From NCBI GenBank assembly GCA_023053545.1, contig JAKZAN010000149.1:1-64000 (forward strand): 64,000 nucleotides of DNA. Reading direction: 5' to 3'. Source of the stretch: Lepidurus packardi (Eukaryota > Arthropoda > Branchiopoda > Notostraca > Triopsidae). Below, piece by piece: positions 1 through 11,386 of the stretch (positions are counted from its first letter, which is position 1; each line of letters begins with the position of its first letter). Made by a program: the position numbers and the translations under genes. The notes beneath the pieces were generated by a model, which made no database searches, was not told where the DNA came from, and was given only the letters and a program-made list of their open reading frames with translations.

Positions 1-250
1 CCCCAACCCCAACCCCAACCCCAACCCCAACCCCCAACCCCAACCCCCAACCCCAACCCCCAACCCCAACCCCAACCCCCAACCCCAACCCCAACCCCAA
101 CCCCAACCCCAACCCCAACCCCAACCCCAACCCCAACCCCAACCCCAACCCCAACCCCAACCCCAACCCCAACCCCAACCCCAACCCCCAACCCCAACCC
201 CAACCCCAACCCCAACCCCAACCCCAACCCCAACCCCCAACCCCAACCCC
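1..250. repeat. macronuclear telomere, C4A2 type
   Basis: The window begins with an uninterrupted array of CCCCAA units; at several places (near 31, 43, 57, 73, 185 and 230) a unit has five C instead of four. The array decays at about 240-262 (CCCCATACCCCAATC). CCCCAA on the 5' strand is the telomere of Tetrahymena, Glaucoma and, mixed with CCCAAA, Paramecium; spirotrich ciliates use C4A4. This marks the physical left end of a macronuclear chromosome. No telomere is present at the right edge. Confidence 0.98.
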
Positions 251-363
251 ATACCCCAATCAGCTAGCGTCTCCACTTCCATAATATATTCATTCTACTT
301 CCTAAACACCATATTTCTTATAGACTGCAGTCAAATGTAAAACTTAAATATCAGCCAAACTAT
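251..363. promoter_or_regulatory. subtelomeric leader / promoter of the first gene
   Basis: Only about 110 bases separate the telomere from the first ATG. The stretch is AT-rich (ATAATATATTCATTC and similar) and contains no open frame of note. It must hold the promoter of the kinase gene, but I recognise no specific element. Confidence 0.4.
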
Positions 364-2583
364 ATGGACACCGCACATTGTACAGCCCTCGTCAACGACT
401 ATGAGATTTTGCAGGAGTTAGGCAAAGGCAGCTTTGGAGTCGCGTACAAGGTTCGCCACCGCGCGACTGGTGTGCTCCTGGTCATGAAGATGATACGTTT
501 TAAAGACCTGAAAGTATTGAACTAGGCATTGACCCATTCCTCCATCTATATCTATTTGAAGCTAACTATGGAATCGTTCAGGGAAAAAATCAAAAAGCAG
601 CTTTCCGGGAAGTGACTTTGCTGAGATCACTCTCACACCCAAACATCGTTCGATACGAGAATTCTTTCCTCGACGGGGACAACCTCTATATTATCATGGA
701 ATACGCTGAGAGAGGGGATCTATACACAGTAATGCAAAATTACCCATAACCCATCTATTTCTGCTTTTTCTTCTCCAAAGCTTATCAGGTCCAGAAAATA
801 AAAAAAAGAGCAGTTTGCTGAATCCCAGATTTGGAAGATGGCCTCAGAGCTGATCCATGCCCTCGCCTATCTCCACAGCCGACGCATTATACATCGGGAC
901 ATCAAAACTCTCAACGTATTCGTCGCTGCTGACGGTATTCTCAAGGTAACCTTTTCCTGCATCCTTGTTCGTTTCATTCTGGACAGATTGGAGATTTGGG
1001 AGTTTCGAAGATTTTAGATATCTAAAATTTTTAGCAGACAAGAATCGGTACACCTCTCTACCTGGCTCCGGAACTTGTGAAGCATGAAACCTACGATTTG
1101 AAAGCCGATGTCTGGAGTCTTGGGATCATTTTGTATCTCGTGGCCAGTCTATAGCATCCTTTTAACGGGAAGAATATCATCAGCTTAGGTCAAAGTATAG
1201 TGCAGGATACTCCAAAATCACTGTCGGATCGCCTCTCAAATCCTCTGAAAAACATGATTAACGATATGCTCGAGAAGAAATCGTTCGAACGACCTACCTG
1301 TTAACAAATCCTCGTGAATTACCCTGAGTTGGAAAGGTTTTGGCAAAGTAGGTAAAAGATGGAGTCACATAAATACCCAAAGGCTCCTCAATAAATGCAA
1401 GAAAGGATGGTCTTCCGATAGCCCAATTCTAGGATAGTAACGCTACTGAAGAAAGACCAGATAAATAAATAAGAATAAATACTCGACAAGTTAGACAGTG
1501 CGAATCATATACCTTACAAAGGAAATTCCTGTAGCAGGAATGCGTAGGTCTTAAAAAGTGCTAAAATAAGAACATCAATAGAGTAAAGCAAAGGTTTTTA
1601 GAAAATTAGGGAGAATTCTGATTAGTAAATGGGAAGCCTATTGGTCGGTGGGGCAGCCGTGGAATGCAGCGTCAAAAAGAGTTACTGCAACAGAAGGAAA
1701 ACAGGAACTTACAGACGATAGTATATTAACTCCTCTGGGTTGAGCTAGCAGAACCAGTCAGTACTAAAGAAGGGATTGGATAAAAACTGTGTTCCTGGAT
1801 CTCCCACAACCTAGGTCCAGCGACCCAAATTCAGTTTTGTCCAAAAATAAATCGACAATAATAGCAATCAGGCGTACCTACCGATAGCAATCAACCAAAA
1901 CAAAAATCACACCAAGGCCTTTTGTGTAGATCCGTTTTCAATAGCCACGAACTCATTTCAGCAAACAAAGGATGCTAGATATTCGAGCAATACAGCCGTT
2001 CGTCCCTTTTCTGCTGCAGTTATGAGCTGTGTGAACGCAGGTATCAAGATCAGCGACGCCCCTAAGCAAAGGATTGACTGCAGCAATTTTCGCTCAACAT
2101 TGAACTCCGATAATACCTTAACTGCGTTTCAAGATAAAATTCGGATGATCTGCTTATAAAAACCTTAGCAAAGCAGCACGTCCGACAAAACTGCGGCCAT
2201 CCAATCTGGAATAACACTTCATGAATTACTTCGCGTGAAGAACTCCTGTCAAATACTTTCCCTTCTGCATAACCCTGACCCCAATCCAGTTGACCATTAG
2301 ATAGGCTCAAATTCCAAGCTTTCTTCTTTATTACCTGTAAGTATGGTCCCGAGAGGCCAATAGCTCAGAATTTAAGTTCCTTCGAGACTGACCCAACCTT
2401 CTCATTCTATTAATGTCAGTTATGCAGTATCTCGAACTCTGTCCCGGCCACAGACTGCAGCTCAAAGGAATGTTAAAAGAGTATATTAGCCTGAAGGTGG
2501 CGAGAGCAAATGTGATACTCGAGTGGTCGCAAAGAATCGCTCAAGACAAAGCAGTCAAACGCCTGGCTCAACAGTATAAGTGA
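364..2583 (+). CDS. NEK-family serine/threonine protein kinase
   Basis: Spliced model of 655 residues with exons 364-513, 582-728, 781-945, 987-2336 and 2428-2583; phases close and the stop is TGA. The N-terminal third is a protein kinase: glycine loop GKGSFG, lysine in VMKM, catalytic [11 protein letters not shown] in place of DFG (usual in NEK kinases), and LAPE followed by [11 protein letters not shown]. In-frame TAG and TAA sit where NEK kinases have glutamine (the SLQHPF and TCQQIL segments), which fixes the genetic code. The roughly 400-residue C-terminal part is low-complexity and Q/N/S-rich, ending in a short alpha-helical segment. Ciliates have very expanded NEK families that act on cilia and cell shape; the exact role here is unknown. 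This is the gene next to the telomere. Confidence 0.85.
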
Positions 2584-2770
2584 GGCAGGACAGACCCGAG
2601 TTCATTTTCATTGAGAATCCTTCTAACTCTGGAATGGTATCTTAAAAAATCAATATGAAACCAAAGAAGTGAGTGATATTGTTAACCTTTGAATATTTAC
2701 TTTTTACCAATCTAAAAACCAAGATAGCATCAGATAAACTCAAATAACACGTTCGCAACTCGCCGGCTCC

Positions 2771-3307
2771 TCACTTTTTATTGGGTTTATTCGTTTTCGT
2801 TTTCTCGCTCTCTTCCTTCTTGGGGTTCTTGTTGGGCTCTCCTTTCCCTCCGTTTTCCTTTTAGGATTTTTTAGCAAAGCCCACTTCCTTTTTCTCACCT
2901 TTTTTTTCATCTTTCTTTTCATCTTTTTTGGTGCTGATTGCTGTTTTTGAGCGTGATCCTGGCTTCTCTGTCACAGCTCTATGTTTGGCTGTTGAATCAG
3001 CCTTCTTGGGGCGAGACTTCTCTGGCTTTTCGTCATCGCTCAAAGAGTTTTTCTTTTTGTTTGAAGAGGCCTTCTTCATTTCTTCTGGGTGGTCTTTGGC
3101 CCACAAGTCCATATCCTTCTTGTAGGTTTCTAGTCCTTTTTTGTATTAGTCTTCCCATTGTTTTTTCTTGAGCTGGTCGATATTCGTCCATTCGTCAGCA
3201 ATCACCTTCTTCTTCTCAGAATAGGAAATAGCAGGGTCAAGTCTCTTGAGGACTTCTGCTTTGAGACGAAAGTATGCATTTAGGGGCTTGGCTGGTTTCT
3301 TGTCCAT
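2771..3307 (-). CDS. HMG-box chromatin protein (HMGB/NHP6-like)
   Basis: One uninterrupted frame of 178 residues. Residues 1-76 form an HMG box beginning KPAKPLNAYF, with the expected aromatic and basic pattern (EWTNIDQLKKKQWED, YKKGLETYKKDMDLW). The rest is a long lysine/glutamate/serine-rich tail typical of abundant chromatin proteins. Two in-frame TAA codons encode Gln (one inside the box after WED). HMG-box proteins bend DNA and loosen nucleosomes; small HMG-B proteins are abundant in ciliate macronuclei. The gene is convergent with the NEK kinase (about 190 bases between stops) and its first ATG directly precedes the box, so the start is secure. Confidence 0.85.
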
Positions 3308-3384
3308 TGAGTAAAATCTGCAGTAAAGTATTTAACAATTAATTGTTTGAACCAGGACCCGCACATCTAAAGATTACAGGCTGG

Positions 3385-3486
3385 ATGATGCTAATTGGCA
3401 GTGAGAATTATACTGACTAATAATACCCTATAGTCAAACAGATTTTCACTCCAGCCAGACAGCTCAGCCATATACATTCAGGCTGA
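3385..3486 (+). CDS. doubtful short reading frame
   Basis: A 33-codon frame from ATG to TGA, containing a possible tiny intron (GTGAG at 3401 to TAG at 3433). If that intron is removed, a different downstream frame stays open to about 3640, but then it lacks an ATG. No family is recognised. It may be a fragment of a small gene or chance. Confidence 0.15.
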
Positions 3487-3489
3487 TCC

Positions 3490-4189
3490 GCAAAATGGCC
3501 AAATTATCGACCTCTCCTCCCTGCCTCTTGACATCCGCAACCATTAGCGCTCTGCACATGTCTCCTCACCAACTTGGTTAGTGAGTTAGCGAGAGCAGCA
3601 AAGGAGCCCTAATATGTGGGTGGGATAGGTGTAGTGAGGGTCATGCTATTTAAAAGCATATATCCCTCTAGGACCATCCACGCGTTTCTTCCCAAGCATT
3701 AGACCAACAAGAGAACTCCCAAAGTGAGAAATCACCAATTACTAGAAATAGATTATAGGATTTACGTATAATATGACAAAACGTAAGATGGAGAGGGTTT
3801 TCCAAAAGGAGTTCTAACTGGTATGCAGAGAGAGGCTGGTTGTAAACCAAAGGAGATTGTTAGTAAATGAAGGAAGTACATGGGGGTGAAAGGCTGGGAG
3901 GCGGATGAAGGAAAATAGAGCGGGGAGAGAAAGGTGGGATGGAAACAAAAGGGCGTGGGAAATAGGGAAATGTAAGAAGCCAAGATTTGTTGGTGGAGTT
4001 TGAGAGTGGAAATGTGGGGATTCAAATATATAGCATACGAAACAAATCTGAAACAAATCTGGAACAAATCTTTAGAAAATGAGTGTGGAATATTTCGAAA
4101 CAGGATCTGCTCATTTATGCACTTTTAGTATGCCTAAGTTCGAAAACTCTACATATCAATTAAATTCCAAAACCATTTTCTATAGCTCA
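3490..4189. other. intergenic, upstream of the discoidin gene
   Basis: About 700 bases with a strongly purine-rich plus strand from 3790 to 4070. The open frames on the minus strand here are pyrimidine-driven and do not look like protein. It presumably contains the promoter of the gene starting at 4190. Nothing else is recognised. Confidence 0.5.
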
Positions 4190-7100
4190 ATGAACAAACC
4201 ATTCATCAATTCGCTACTCATACTCGCCCTTCTCGTCGCCTCCACGGCTCCCCAGACTCTTTGTCCTGATTCCCAACTCATCACTGCCTAGAGCCAGGGC
4301 AAATGCCAAAAAATACTCAAGTATATCGAAGGATGCTTCTCCTATGCATCTCCTACCGCCTGCCAGATATGCGAGTACAACTACCAGCTCCGAGATGGCA
4401 ACTGTAACTTTTCCATGGCCAACACTGATCCTTGCGTCTAATATTCATCCAAGGGCGTCTGTGTCCGATGCCAAACTGGCATGTATGCTGATGATGGAAT
4501 CTGCAAACAAATCAGGATTGCTGGCTGCTTGCTCAAGGACAAAAATAAATGTCTGAATTGTGCTGAGGGTTTCGAACGTCAGGATGACCAGTGTTACTTT
4601 ATCGAAGAACAAAAGGTGACTGTGTTCACTGGGAATCATGAGAATGCCATCACCCAGGATGCCATTCCTAAAGTGATTCAGACAACCTCCACGAACGTGA
4701 TAAAAGGCAAAGGATCAGTCCGCAACACTGTTAAGGTTGTCACTACCAGGGTTATTACTAAAGAGTTCGGCATTGGTTCAGATTTGGGAAAACTCATTTA
4801 TAGCAGTGCCCAGATTGCTCCAAAAAAGGAAGGATTCCAGATAAACAGCACCATGTCTTGGAAACCAGCAACCGTCAATTCTTCAGAGTATGTGGGGCTG
4901 ATGTTTAGAAAGCTATTGCGGCTCGAAAGAATTGAGATTCGGGGTGGAGATAACGATGAATATGTGACCAAATTCTGGATCGAGTACAGCAAAGACTACA
5001 AGAACTTCATCCGGATGGATAAAATTTTCGAAAGCACCGACGCTAAAAAGGGAACTGTTATGGCTGAATTTGAACAGATCGAAGCCCTTGAAGTGCGCAT
5101 CCATCCTGCTGGCTACAACAAGTGGCCTTCCATGCAGTTCGAACTCTTCTATGTTAACGATAACTGCAACACAAAAGAAGACGAAACTGTGGAAATTAAT
5201 GATCTCGAAAAAGGCAAAAACAACCAGATTGTCAATAATACGCAAACAATCACCGCAGAGATATCCAACAAACCAGTCGCTGAAACATCAACATCAGTGC
5301 CCAAGCTCAACAACAGAAAAAGATTCATCAAATTCACTGAGAAGGACACATACGAACAGATACTGGAATCAGCTTCGGCTGAGGGCAAGTGGACCTCATT
5401 CCGCACTCCAAGCATTCTTAAGCTTAATAGCCTAGGCTATATGAGTTGGAAAGCTTCTTCTGCTTCGAAGGAAGAGTTCTTGAGCGTAAACATGGGCAAA
5501 TATGTACTATTCCAAGATTTGCAGCTCATGGCCTTCTCAAGCAGCTTCTACATTACGAAATTCAGGCTGTAATATAGTGCTGATGGGCGCCAATTCAACA
5601 AGATGAACAGTACCTTCGAATGTAACGATTTAAACGGTAAAGATGATAAAGTATGCACTATTTAATTCCCCATCGTCAGAGCAGTAGAACTGAGAATCTA
5701 TCCCGTTGAGTTCGTTGGTGAAGCACCCGCGGGTATATTTGCACTGTTCTACGAACGTTATGATGAAGCAGCCTACACACAGTTTAAGAATAAACGAGAT
5801 CTTGCTTAAAGAATAGTGAATGAAAAGAAGGAAGAGGAACAAAAACGTCAACGGGAATAGATGGAAACTGAAAGACTCAGACAGGTTAAGAGATTAGACG
5901 AGGAGAAGACGAAGGTAGAAGAGGAAAAGAGGAGACTCGAAAAATAAGAATAAAGAGTGCAGGAAGAACAGAGAAAAAAGAAGCAAGCTGAACAAGAGTA
6001 GCTTTTGAGAATGCAACTCGCTCGGGAGGAAGGGCTAAGAAAAAACAAAATTGCCCAAGAAGAAGAAGAATACAAACTTAAGAAAGAAAATGAGGAAAAG
6101 GAACTCCAGTAAAAACTGAGAAAGCAGAAAGAAGAAGAGCAGAGACTCCGCAAAGAACAAGAACGGAAGCATCAAGAGGAAAAAGAAGCCAAGGCCAAGC
6201 TTAAGGAACTCGAGGAGTAAGAACAAAAACTCAAAGAAAAGCGTGCTGAGGAAGAGTTAAGAGTGAAGAAAATTTAGGAAGAGGTCAAAGCGGTAAAGGA
6301 AAGCAAGGCAGCCCCAGCTAAAATAGAACAAATGGATGCTCATTTGACCCAACTTAAGAAGGAGTTGACAGAAAATTAGAAAAAGTTCACTCAATCTATG
6401 ATGATGGTGGGAAAGGAATTAAAACTCGGGGAGGTTCAAATTTAAAAGATAAATGGAGAGATAGAAACCATCGAACAGCAAGAAATGGAAGTCGTAGAGG
6501 CAGAATTGAATACAGAGAAAAAGATATAGGCAAGTTTGGCTGAGTTGACTAAGGCTTCAGAATTCGAGCCCGCCCTCATTGCAAGCGAGTCCTTCGGTCC
6601 CGAGTACACAAGCTATGAAATAACCAGCACCAGAGGCTGGAGATCAAAGACTAACGCCGTCGGTACTTTTGCTGGAGTTGGCCTCAAAGAACCTGTTGAT
6701 TTCTACGCTCTGCAGCTCGCCCAAGGTGACGGAGGAAACCTCATCAAGTTTATGATAGAGGTCAGCGAAGATGGTAACACCTGGACTCCCATTACAGTGG
6801 ACGGAACTAACGAGTTCGATGGGTCTGAGACTGAGAACGGAAAGCCCATTACCATCACGTTCCCCTATCGTAGAGCCCGATTCGCCAGAGTCGTTGCTAA
6901 AAGCTGGAAGACTGCTATCGCCTTCCGCTTCGAATTCTACGTCAGAGGATCTAGAAAGTCTTTGGCTGAGTTGACTAAGGCTTCAGAATTCGAGCCCGCC
7001 CTCATTGCAAGCGAGTCCTTCGGTCCCGAGTACACAAGCTATGAAATAACCAGCACCAGAGGCTGGAGATCAAAGACTAACGCCGTCGGTACTTTTGCTG

Positions 7101-9298
7101 GAGTTGGCCTCAAAGAACCTGTTGATTTCTACGCTCTGCAGCTCGCCCAAGGTGACGGAGGAAACCTCATCAAGTTTATGATAGAGGTCAGCGAAGATGG
7201 TAACACCTGGACTCCCATTACAGTGGACGGAACTAACGAGTTCGATGGGTCTGAGACTGAGAACGGAAAGCCCATTACCATCACGTTCCCCTATCGTAGA
7301 GCCCGATTCGCCAGAGTCGTTGCTAAAAGCTGGAAGACTGCTATCGCCTTCCGCTTCGAATTCTACGTCAGAGGATCTAGAAAGTCTTTGGCTGAGTTGA
7401 CTAAGGCTTCAGAATTCGAGCCCGCCCTCATTGCAAGCGAGTCCTTCGGTCCCGAGTACACAAGCTATGAAATAACCAGCACCAGAGGCTGGAGATCAAA
7501 GACTAACGCCGTCGGTACTTTTGCTGGAGTTGGCCTCAAAGAACCTGTTGATTTCTACGCTCTGCAGCTCGCCCAAGGTGACGGAGGAAACCTCATCAAG
7601 TTTATGATAGAGGTCAGCGAAGATGGTAACACCTGGACTCCCATTACAGTGGACGGAACTAACGAGTTCGATGGGTCTGAGACTGAGAACGGAAAGCCCA
7701 TTACCATCACGTTCCCCTATCGTAGAGCCCGATTCGCCAGAGTCGTTGCTAAAAGCTGGAAGACTGCTATCGCCTTCCGCTTCGAATTCTACGTCAGAGG
7801 ATCTAGAAAGTCTTTGGCTGAGTTGACTAAGGCTTCAGAATTCGAGCCCGCCCTCATTGCAAGCGAGTCCTTCGGTCCCGAGTACACAAGCTATGAAATA
7901 ACCAGCACCAGAGGCTGGAGATCAAAGACTAACGCCGTCGGTACTTTTGCTGGAGTTGGCCTCAAAGAACCTGTTGATTTCTACGCTCTGCAGCTCGCCC
8001 AAGGTGACGGAGGAAACCTCATCAAGTTTATGATAGAGGTCAGCGAAGATGGTAACACCTGGACTCCCATTACAGTGGACGGAACTAACGAGTTCGATGG
8101 GTCTGAGACTGAGAACGGAAAGCCCATTACCATCACGTTCCCCTATCGTAGAGCCCGATTCGCCAGAGTCGTTGCTAAAAGCTGGAAGACTGCTATCGCC
8201 TTCCGCTTCGAATTCTACGTCAGAGGATCTAGAAAGTCTTTGGCTGAGTTGACTAAGGCTTCAGAATTCGAGCCCGCCCTCATTGCAAGCGAGTCCTTCG
8301 GTCCCGAGTACACAAGCTATGAAATAACCAGCACCAGAGGCTGGAGATCAAAGACTAACGCCGTCGGTACTTTTGCTGGAGTTGGCCTCAAAGAACCTGT
8401 TGATTTCTACGCTCTGCAGCTCGCCCAAGGTGACGGAGGAAACCTCATCAAGTTTATGATAGAGGTCAGCGAAGATGGTAACACCTGGACTCCCATTACA
8501 GTGGACGGAACTAACGAGTTCGATGGGTCTGAGACTGAGAACGGAAAGCCCATTACCATCACGTTCCCCTATCGTAGAGCCCGATTCGCCAGAGTCGTTG
8601 CTAAAAGCTGGAAGACTGCTATCGCCTTCCGCTTCGAATTCTACGTCGATAAGAGTATCTCTCTCCATCGTTATCAGAGAGCTTCCGCTGTTGGAAAACT
8701 CATTTCTTCCTCTAGTTATGGCTTCGAAACAACAACATGGCCTAACTCTTCGCCTTCTACCCGCTTTATCCGACTTAAGCCATTAAATGGAGCCTTTATT
8801 GGATATGAGATGCAGAGTCCCGTTGGGTTTGAGGCTTTACAAATAGAATTCCCTAGCGGTCTTTCTCCAATTAAAGGTATCCAGATTCAAGTGGCCGACG
8901 GCTGCTCTTTCAAGAATTGGGGTTCTGTATACAACATTTCATCGACCAAAAGTGGGCCCCAAACTATCTTCTTTGAAAAGGTTCTTGCCAGAAAAATCAG
9001 AGTAATCTTCATTGGAAAGGCCACAGTTTTATCCGCGCGACTCGAATTCTTCTATGCAGATCAATCCCAGAATATATTGAAGATTAAATCACAGGCCCCG
9101 CAGCCACCTTCAGCTCAAGGAGGATGGAATCCATTCACAGGCAGACGAGACAACTTCTGGACAACCAGCAAGTCGCAGACGCAAGGATGTCAAGGAATTT
9201 CGAATAGTCATAGACCAAAGGCAGGAGGATGTTGTTGCAGGAAGGCGTGTCCATGCTTAAGAAGATGTAGGCTGCTGAAGTGCTGTCGCCGTCGCTGA
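4190..9298 (+). CDS. secreted multi-discoidin (F5/8 type C) repeat protein
   Basis: A single frame of 1702 residues. The ATG at 4190 is chosen over an in-frame ATG at 4079 because it starts a clean signal peptide (NSLLILALLVAS). Order: signal peptide; Cys-rich region, residues about 22-137, like those of ciliate surface proteins; two diverged discoidin-like domains (about 197-325 and 381-522); charged E/K/Q coiled coil (about 524-780); five tandem 142-residue discoidin units (783-1487); a last diverged discoidin-like domain (about 1487-1622); a tail rich in Cys and Arg. The units contain the expected FMIEVSEDGNTWTPI and FRFEFYV segments. Discoidin domains usually bind carbohydrate or lipid at cell surfaces, so an adhesive or extracellular-matrix role is an inference. 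TAA/TAG Gln codons are common in the first part but absent from the five repeats. The 3' end has a frame ambiguity (see findings). Confidence 0.85.
6536..8647 (+). repeat. five tandem 426-bp coding repeats
   Basis: Units begin at 6536, 6962, 7388, 7814 and 8240, exactly 426 bases apart; the fifth diverges after about 8647. By reading, the copies are the same base for base: the encoded protein and the out-of-frame translations are identical in all five. Each unit encodes one 142-residue discoidin domain plus a short linker (RGSRKS). Such identity points to very recent amplification or continuing homogenisation. An assembler collapsing or expanding the array could change the copy number. Confidence 0.97.
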
Positions 9299-9491
9299 AG
9301 GATGCGAGATAGGAGTGATATTTACAAATAATCGATCGACAGAATATTTTAACTTTTGCCAAAAGTTCCATTTTCAGACTAATATAATGCCCAATAAATT
9401 CACGCGCTTTCAAAAGCAGTGCTTTGAAACTCCCAAACATCTCACACTAAATATACACTCTGAAATTTATACAAACCTCCAATTCTCAATC

Positions 9492-10022
9492 ATGTCTCAG
9501 AACACCAACTTCCCTCCCGCCAGCTACGCCTCTGTCCAGAAACCAGGCTGTCCCAGGCCCTAGTATCCCCCAATCCAGGAAACTATTCAGCGCGTCCGGG
9601 TCGCTGATGACAACGAGTTCCCCACCGTGTATAGACCACGCAAAGGCCAATCCAAAACTCCAGGTTATGAGGCCATCGTCTCGCTTTTCGGCAGCGAATC
9701 AGAAGTGGTGAAGTTCCGAGTGTTTAAAGACAAGGAACTAGGAGTGGGCTTTGAAGCCCAAAAATATATTCATCAGACTGTAAATCACTCAAATATAACA
9801 ACACATTTTATCTTATAGAGAAATGACGATGATCGTCAAACTACTGAAACACAGCTGGACAGGAGCAGAGCACACACGCTGCATGACCTCAAAAAGGGTA
9901 TCCATCTCAACAATCCTGCTTATGTCATGAGCCAGGTCACGAGTACAGCTTCATCAGCGCAAGGAGAAGAGTTTGATTAGTCAAGCGGGTGGACGGGTTG
10001 CGGGTACAGCCAGCCATTCTGA
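9492..10022 (+). CDS. small hydrophilic protein, unknown function
   Basis: Two exons (9492-9779 and 9819-10022; 39-base intron GTAAAT...TATAG) give 163 residues ending at TGA. Proline-rich N-terminus, a central segment around YRPRKGQSKTPGYEAIVSLF, and an acidic/polar second half. No signal peptide, membrane segment or known motif is seen. An in-frame TAG after CPRP is read as Gln. It is convergent with the next gene, 49 bases between stops. Confidence 0.65.
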
Positions 10023-10071
10023 TTGTTAGCAAATTGCATAATTTGAGCAGTAGAAAGCGAGTATATTCCAA

Positions 10072-11169
10072 TCAAAATTCTAGAGCGAACAGACTCTTAT
10101 CGACCTTGCCCCAAGTAAAGTTATCCATCTCTTTAAAATTCATCTTGTTGATGATATTTTTAGGTTGTTTCTTACTGTCATTTTTCACCAGGTACACCTA
10201 GTTCTTACCTCCCATCCAGCCGTCGCACTCGTTGCTAACTCTGTCTCTCCTCTGCACTGTATTCGTCACTCTTGCCTCTGAACTAGCCCACTGCCCGATC
10301 GACTTGCTTGGTTTGATGTTTGCGTCTTTTCGGAAGGGTAAAATCGAGACTGTGTGGTTGGAAGCTTCCGTTTCAACTTTTTTATGATCATGGTACTATT
10401 TGACTAGGGAGCAGAAATGCTGGAATTCATCTTAGAGCATTGATCGCCTGCGTGAATCTGGATGATTAATGCTGGGTACTCCCTTCAAACTGCTCGGGTC
10501 TGGCGCAGATACCAGACTCTGATGCTTCTTCTATCGGATATTTGGGGGCGGCACTCCGTTGATGCCATATTTCCTAATGTTATCCAAGATTGTCTTTGAT
10601 TGCCTTCTTTATTCTGGATCACGTTAGTTCTGCATCGGTGGCTCACCCACTATCTTGACTAATGAGCTTTCCTTCAATGAGTTGCGTATGCTCGTTTTCC
10701 GGAACTTACGCACATCGTCGGATAGTTTACCAGCATTCGACTTTTGGGTTTTCATCTGAAGGTTTCTAGCCCACACATCGGGTAATGGTCTTGTAATGAA
10801 ATCGTCGCCAAAGCCTGCTCCCTTCATATCATCATCCTGTTTTCTTTCTCGGGACGGGTTTTAAGGCGGGAGTATTGAATGAATATTAAACGACTCCGGC
10901 GTCTCCATACTATCAAGAGGCGCAGAGGACTATTTACTATAGAGAGCACTCTTGGCATTGACTTCGTCCTGGATGAGAGATGAGAGATAAGCAATACTTC
11001 TTTTATCGTTGAGGAAGAAGGACTATCTGCGAAGAAAGGTACGGTCTTTATTGGGAGGTGAAGAAGTTGTTTTTTTTGCTTCTTTTAGGTAGAGGACTCT
11101 GACAAACTGTGGATTGGAGTCGGAAGGCTGGGATCGATGGATGGATTGGAGGTAGTTGTTGGACAGCAT
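10072..11169 (-). CDS. conserved-looking basic protein, unknown function
   Basis: One intronless frame of 365 residues with about nine TAA/TAG Gln codons and a single terminal TGA. It is rich in S, K, R and P; a more ordered stretch is centred on GFGDDFITRPLPDVWARNLQ (about residues 120-140), followed by a basic segment with serine-rich motifs such as RKTSIRNS that could be kinase sites. No domain is recognised. It is divergent from the membrane protein gene at 11387, with a shared upstream region of about 220 bases. Confidence 0.6.
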
Positions 11170-11386
11170 CGAAGAGAGGGAGTTTTATATTGAGCCAATG
11201 ATTTATTGTTTTTATTGGCTGGAAGGGCGATCATCCAATAAATATATCTCTCTTATCTACAGTAGTCATCTAAACTAGAGCGCCTTGGCCAGACACCTTC
11301 GCAGCACAAGCCACCAAATAATCAATAATTCGCACGTCCACATTTGGATACAACCTCCCAACTTTCACCCACACGCCCAAACGCTT

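Noticed and set aside
1..250. CRISPR-like or minisatellite array
   Set aside because: Uniform 6-7-base C4A2 units at the end of a molecule are telomere; there are no spacers.
364..2583. Kinase as pseudogene because of in-frame TAA/TAG
   Set aside because: The codons sit at conserved Gln positions and the same holds in all other genes; they are sense codons.
3762..4067. 100-residue minus-strand frame upstream of the discoidin gene
   Set aside because: Phe/Ser/Pro/His-rich product of a purine-rich plus strand; no start context or domain, and it is placed in a promoter region.
5848..6226. Ser/Phe/Leu-rich minus-strand frames suggesting a membrane protein
   Set aside because: They are antisense to the E/K/Q coiled coil of the discoidin gene; apparent hydrophobicity is from reversed GAA/AAG codons.
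6771..8786. Repeated 67-residue frame in the +1 phase of the discoidin repeats
   Set aside because: It is the shifted translation of the 426-base unit; the main frame has the domain and is open over the whole array.
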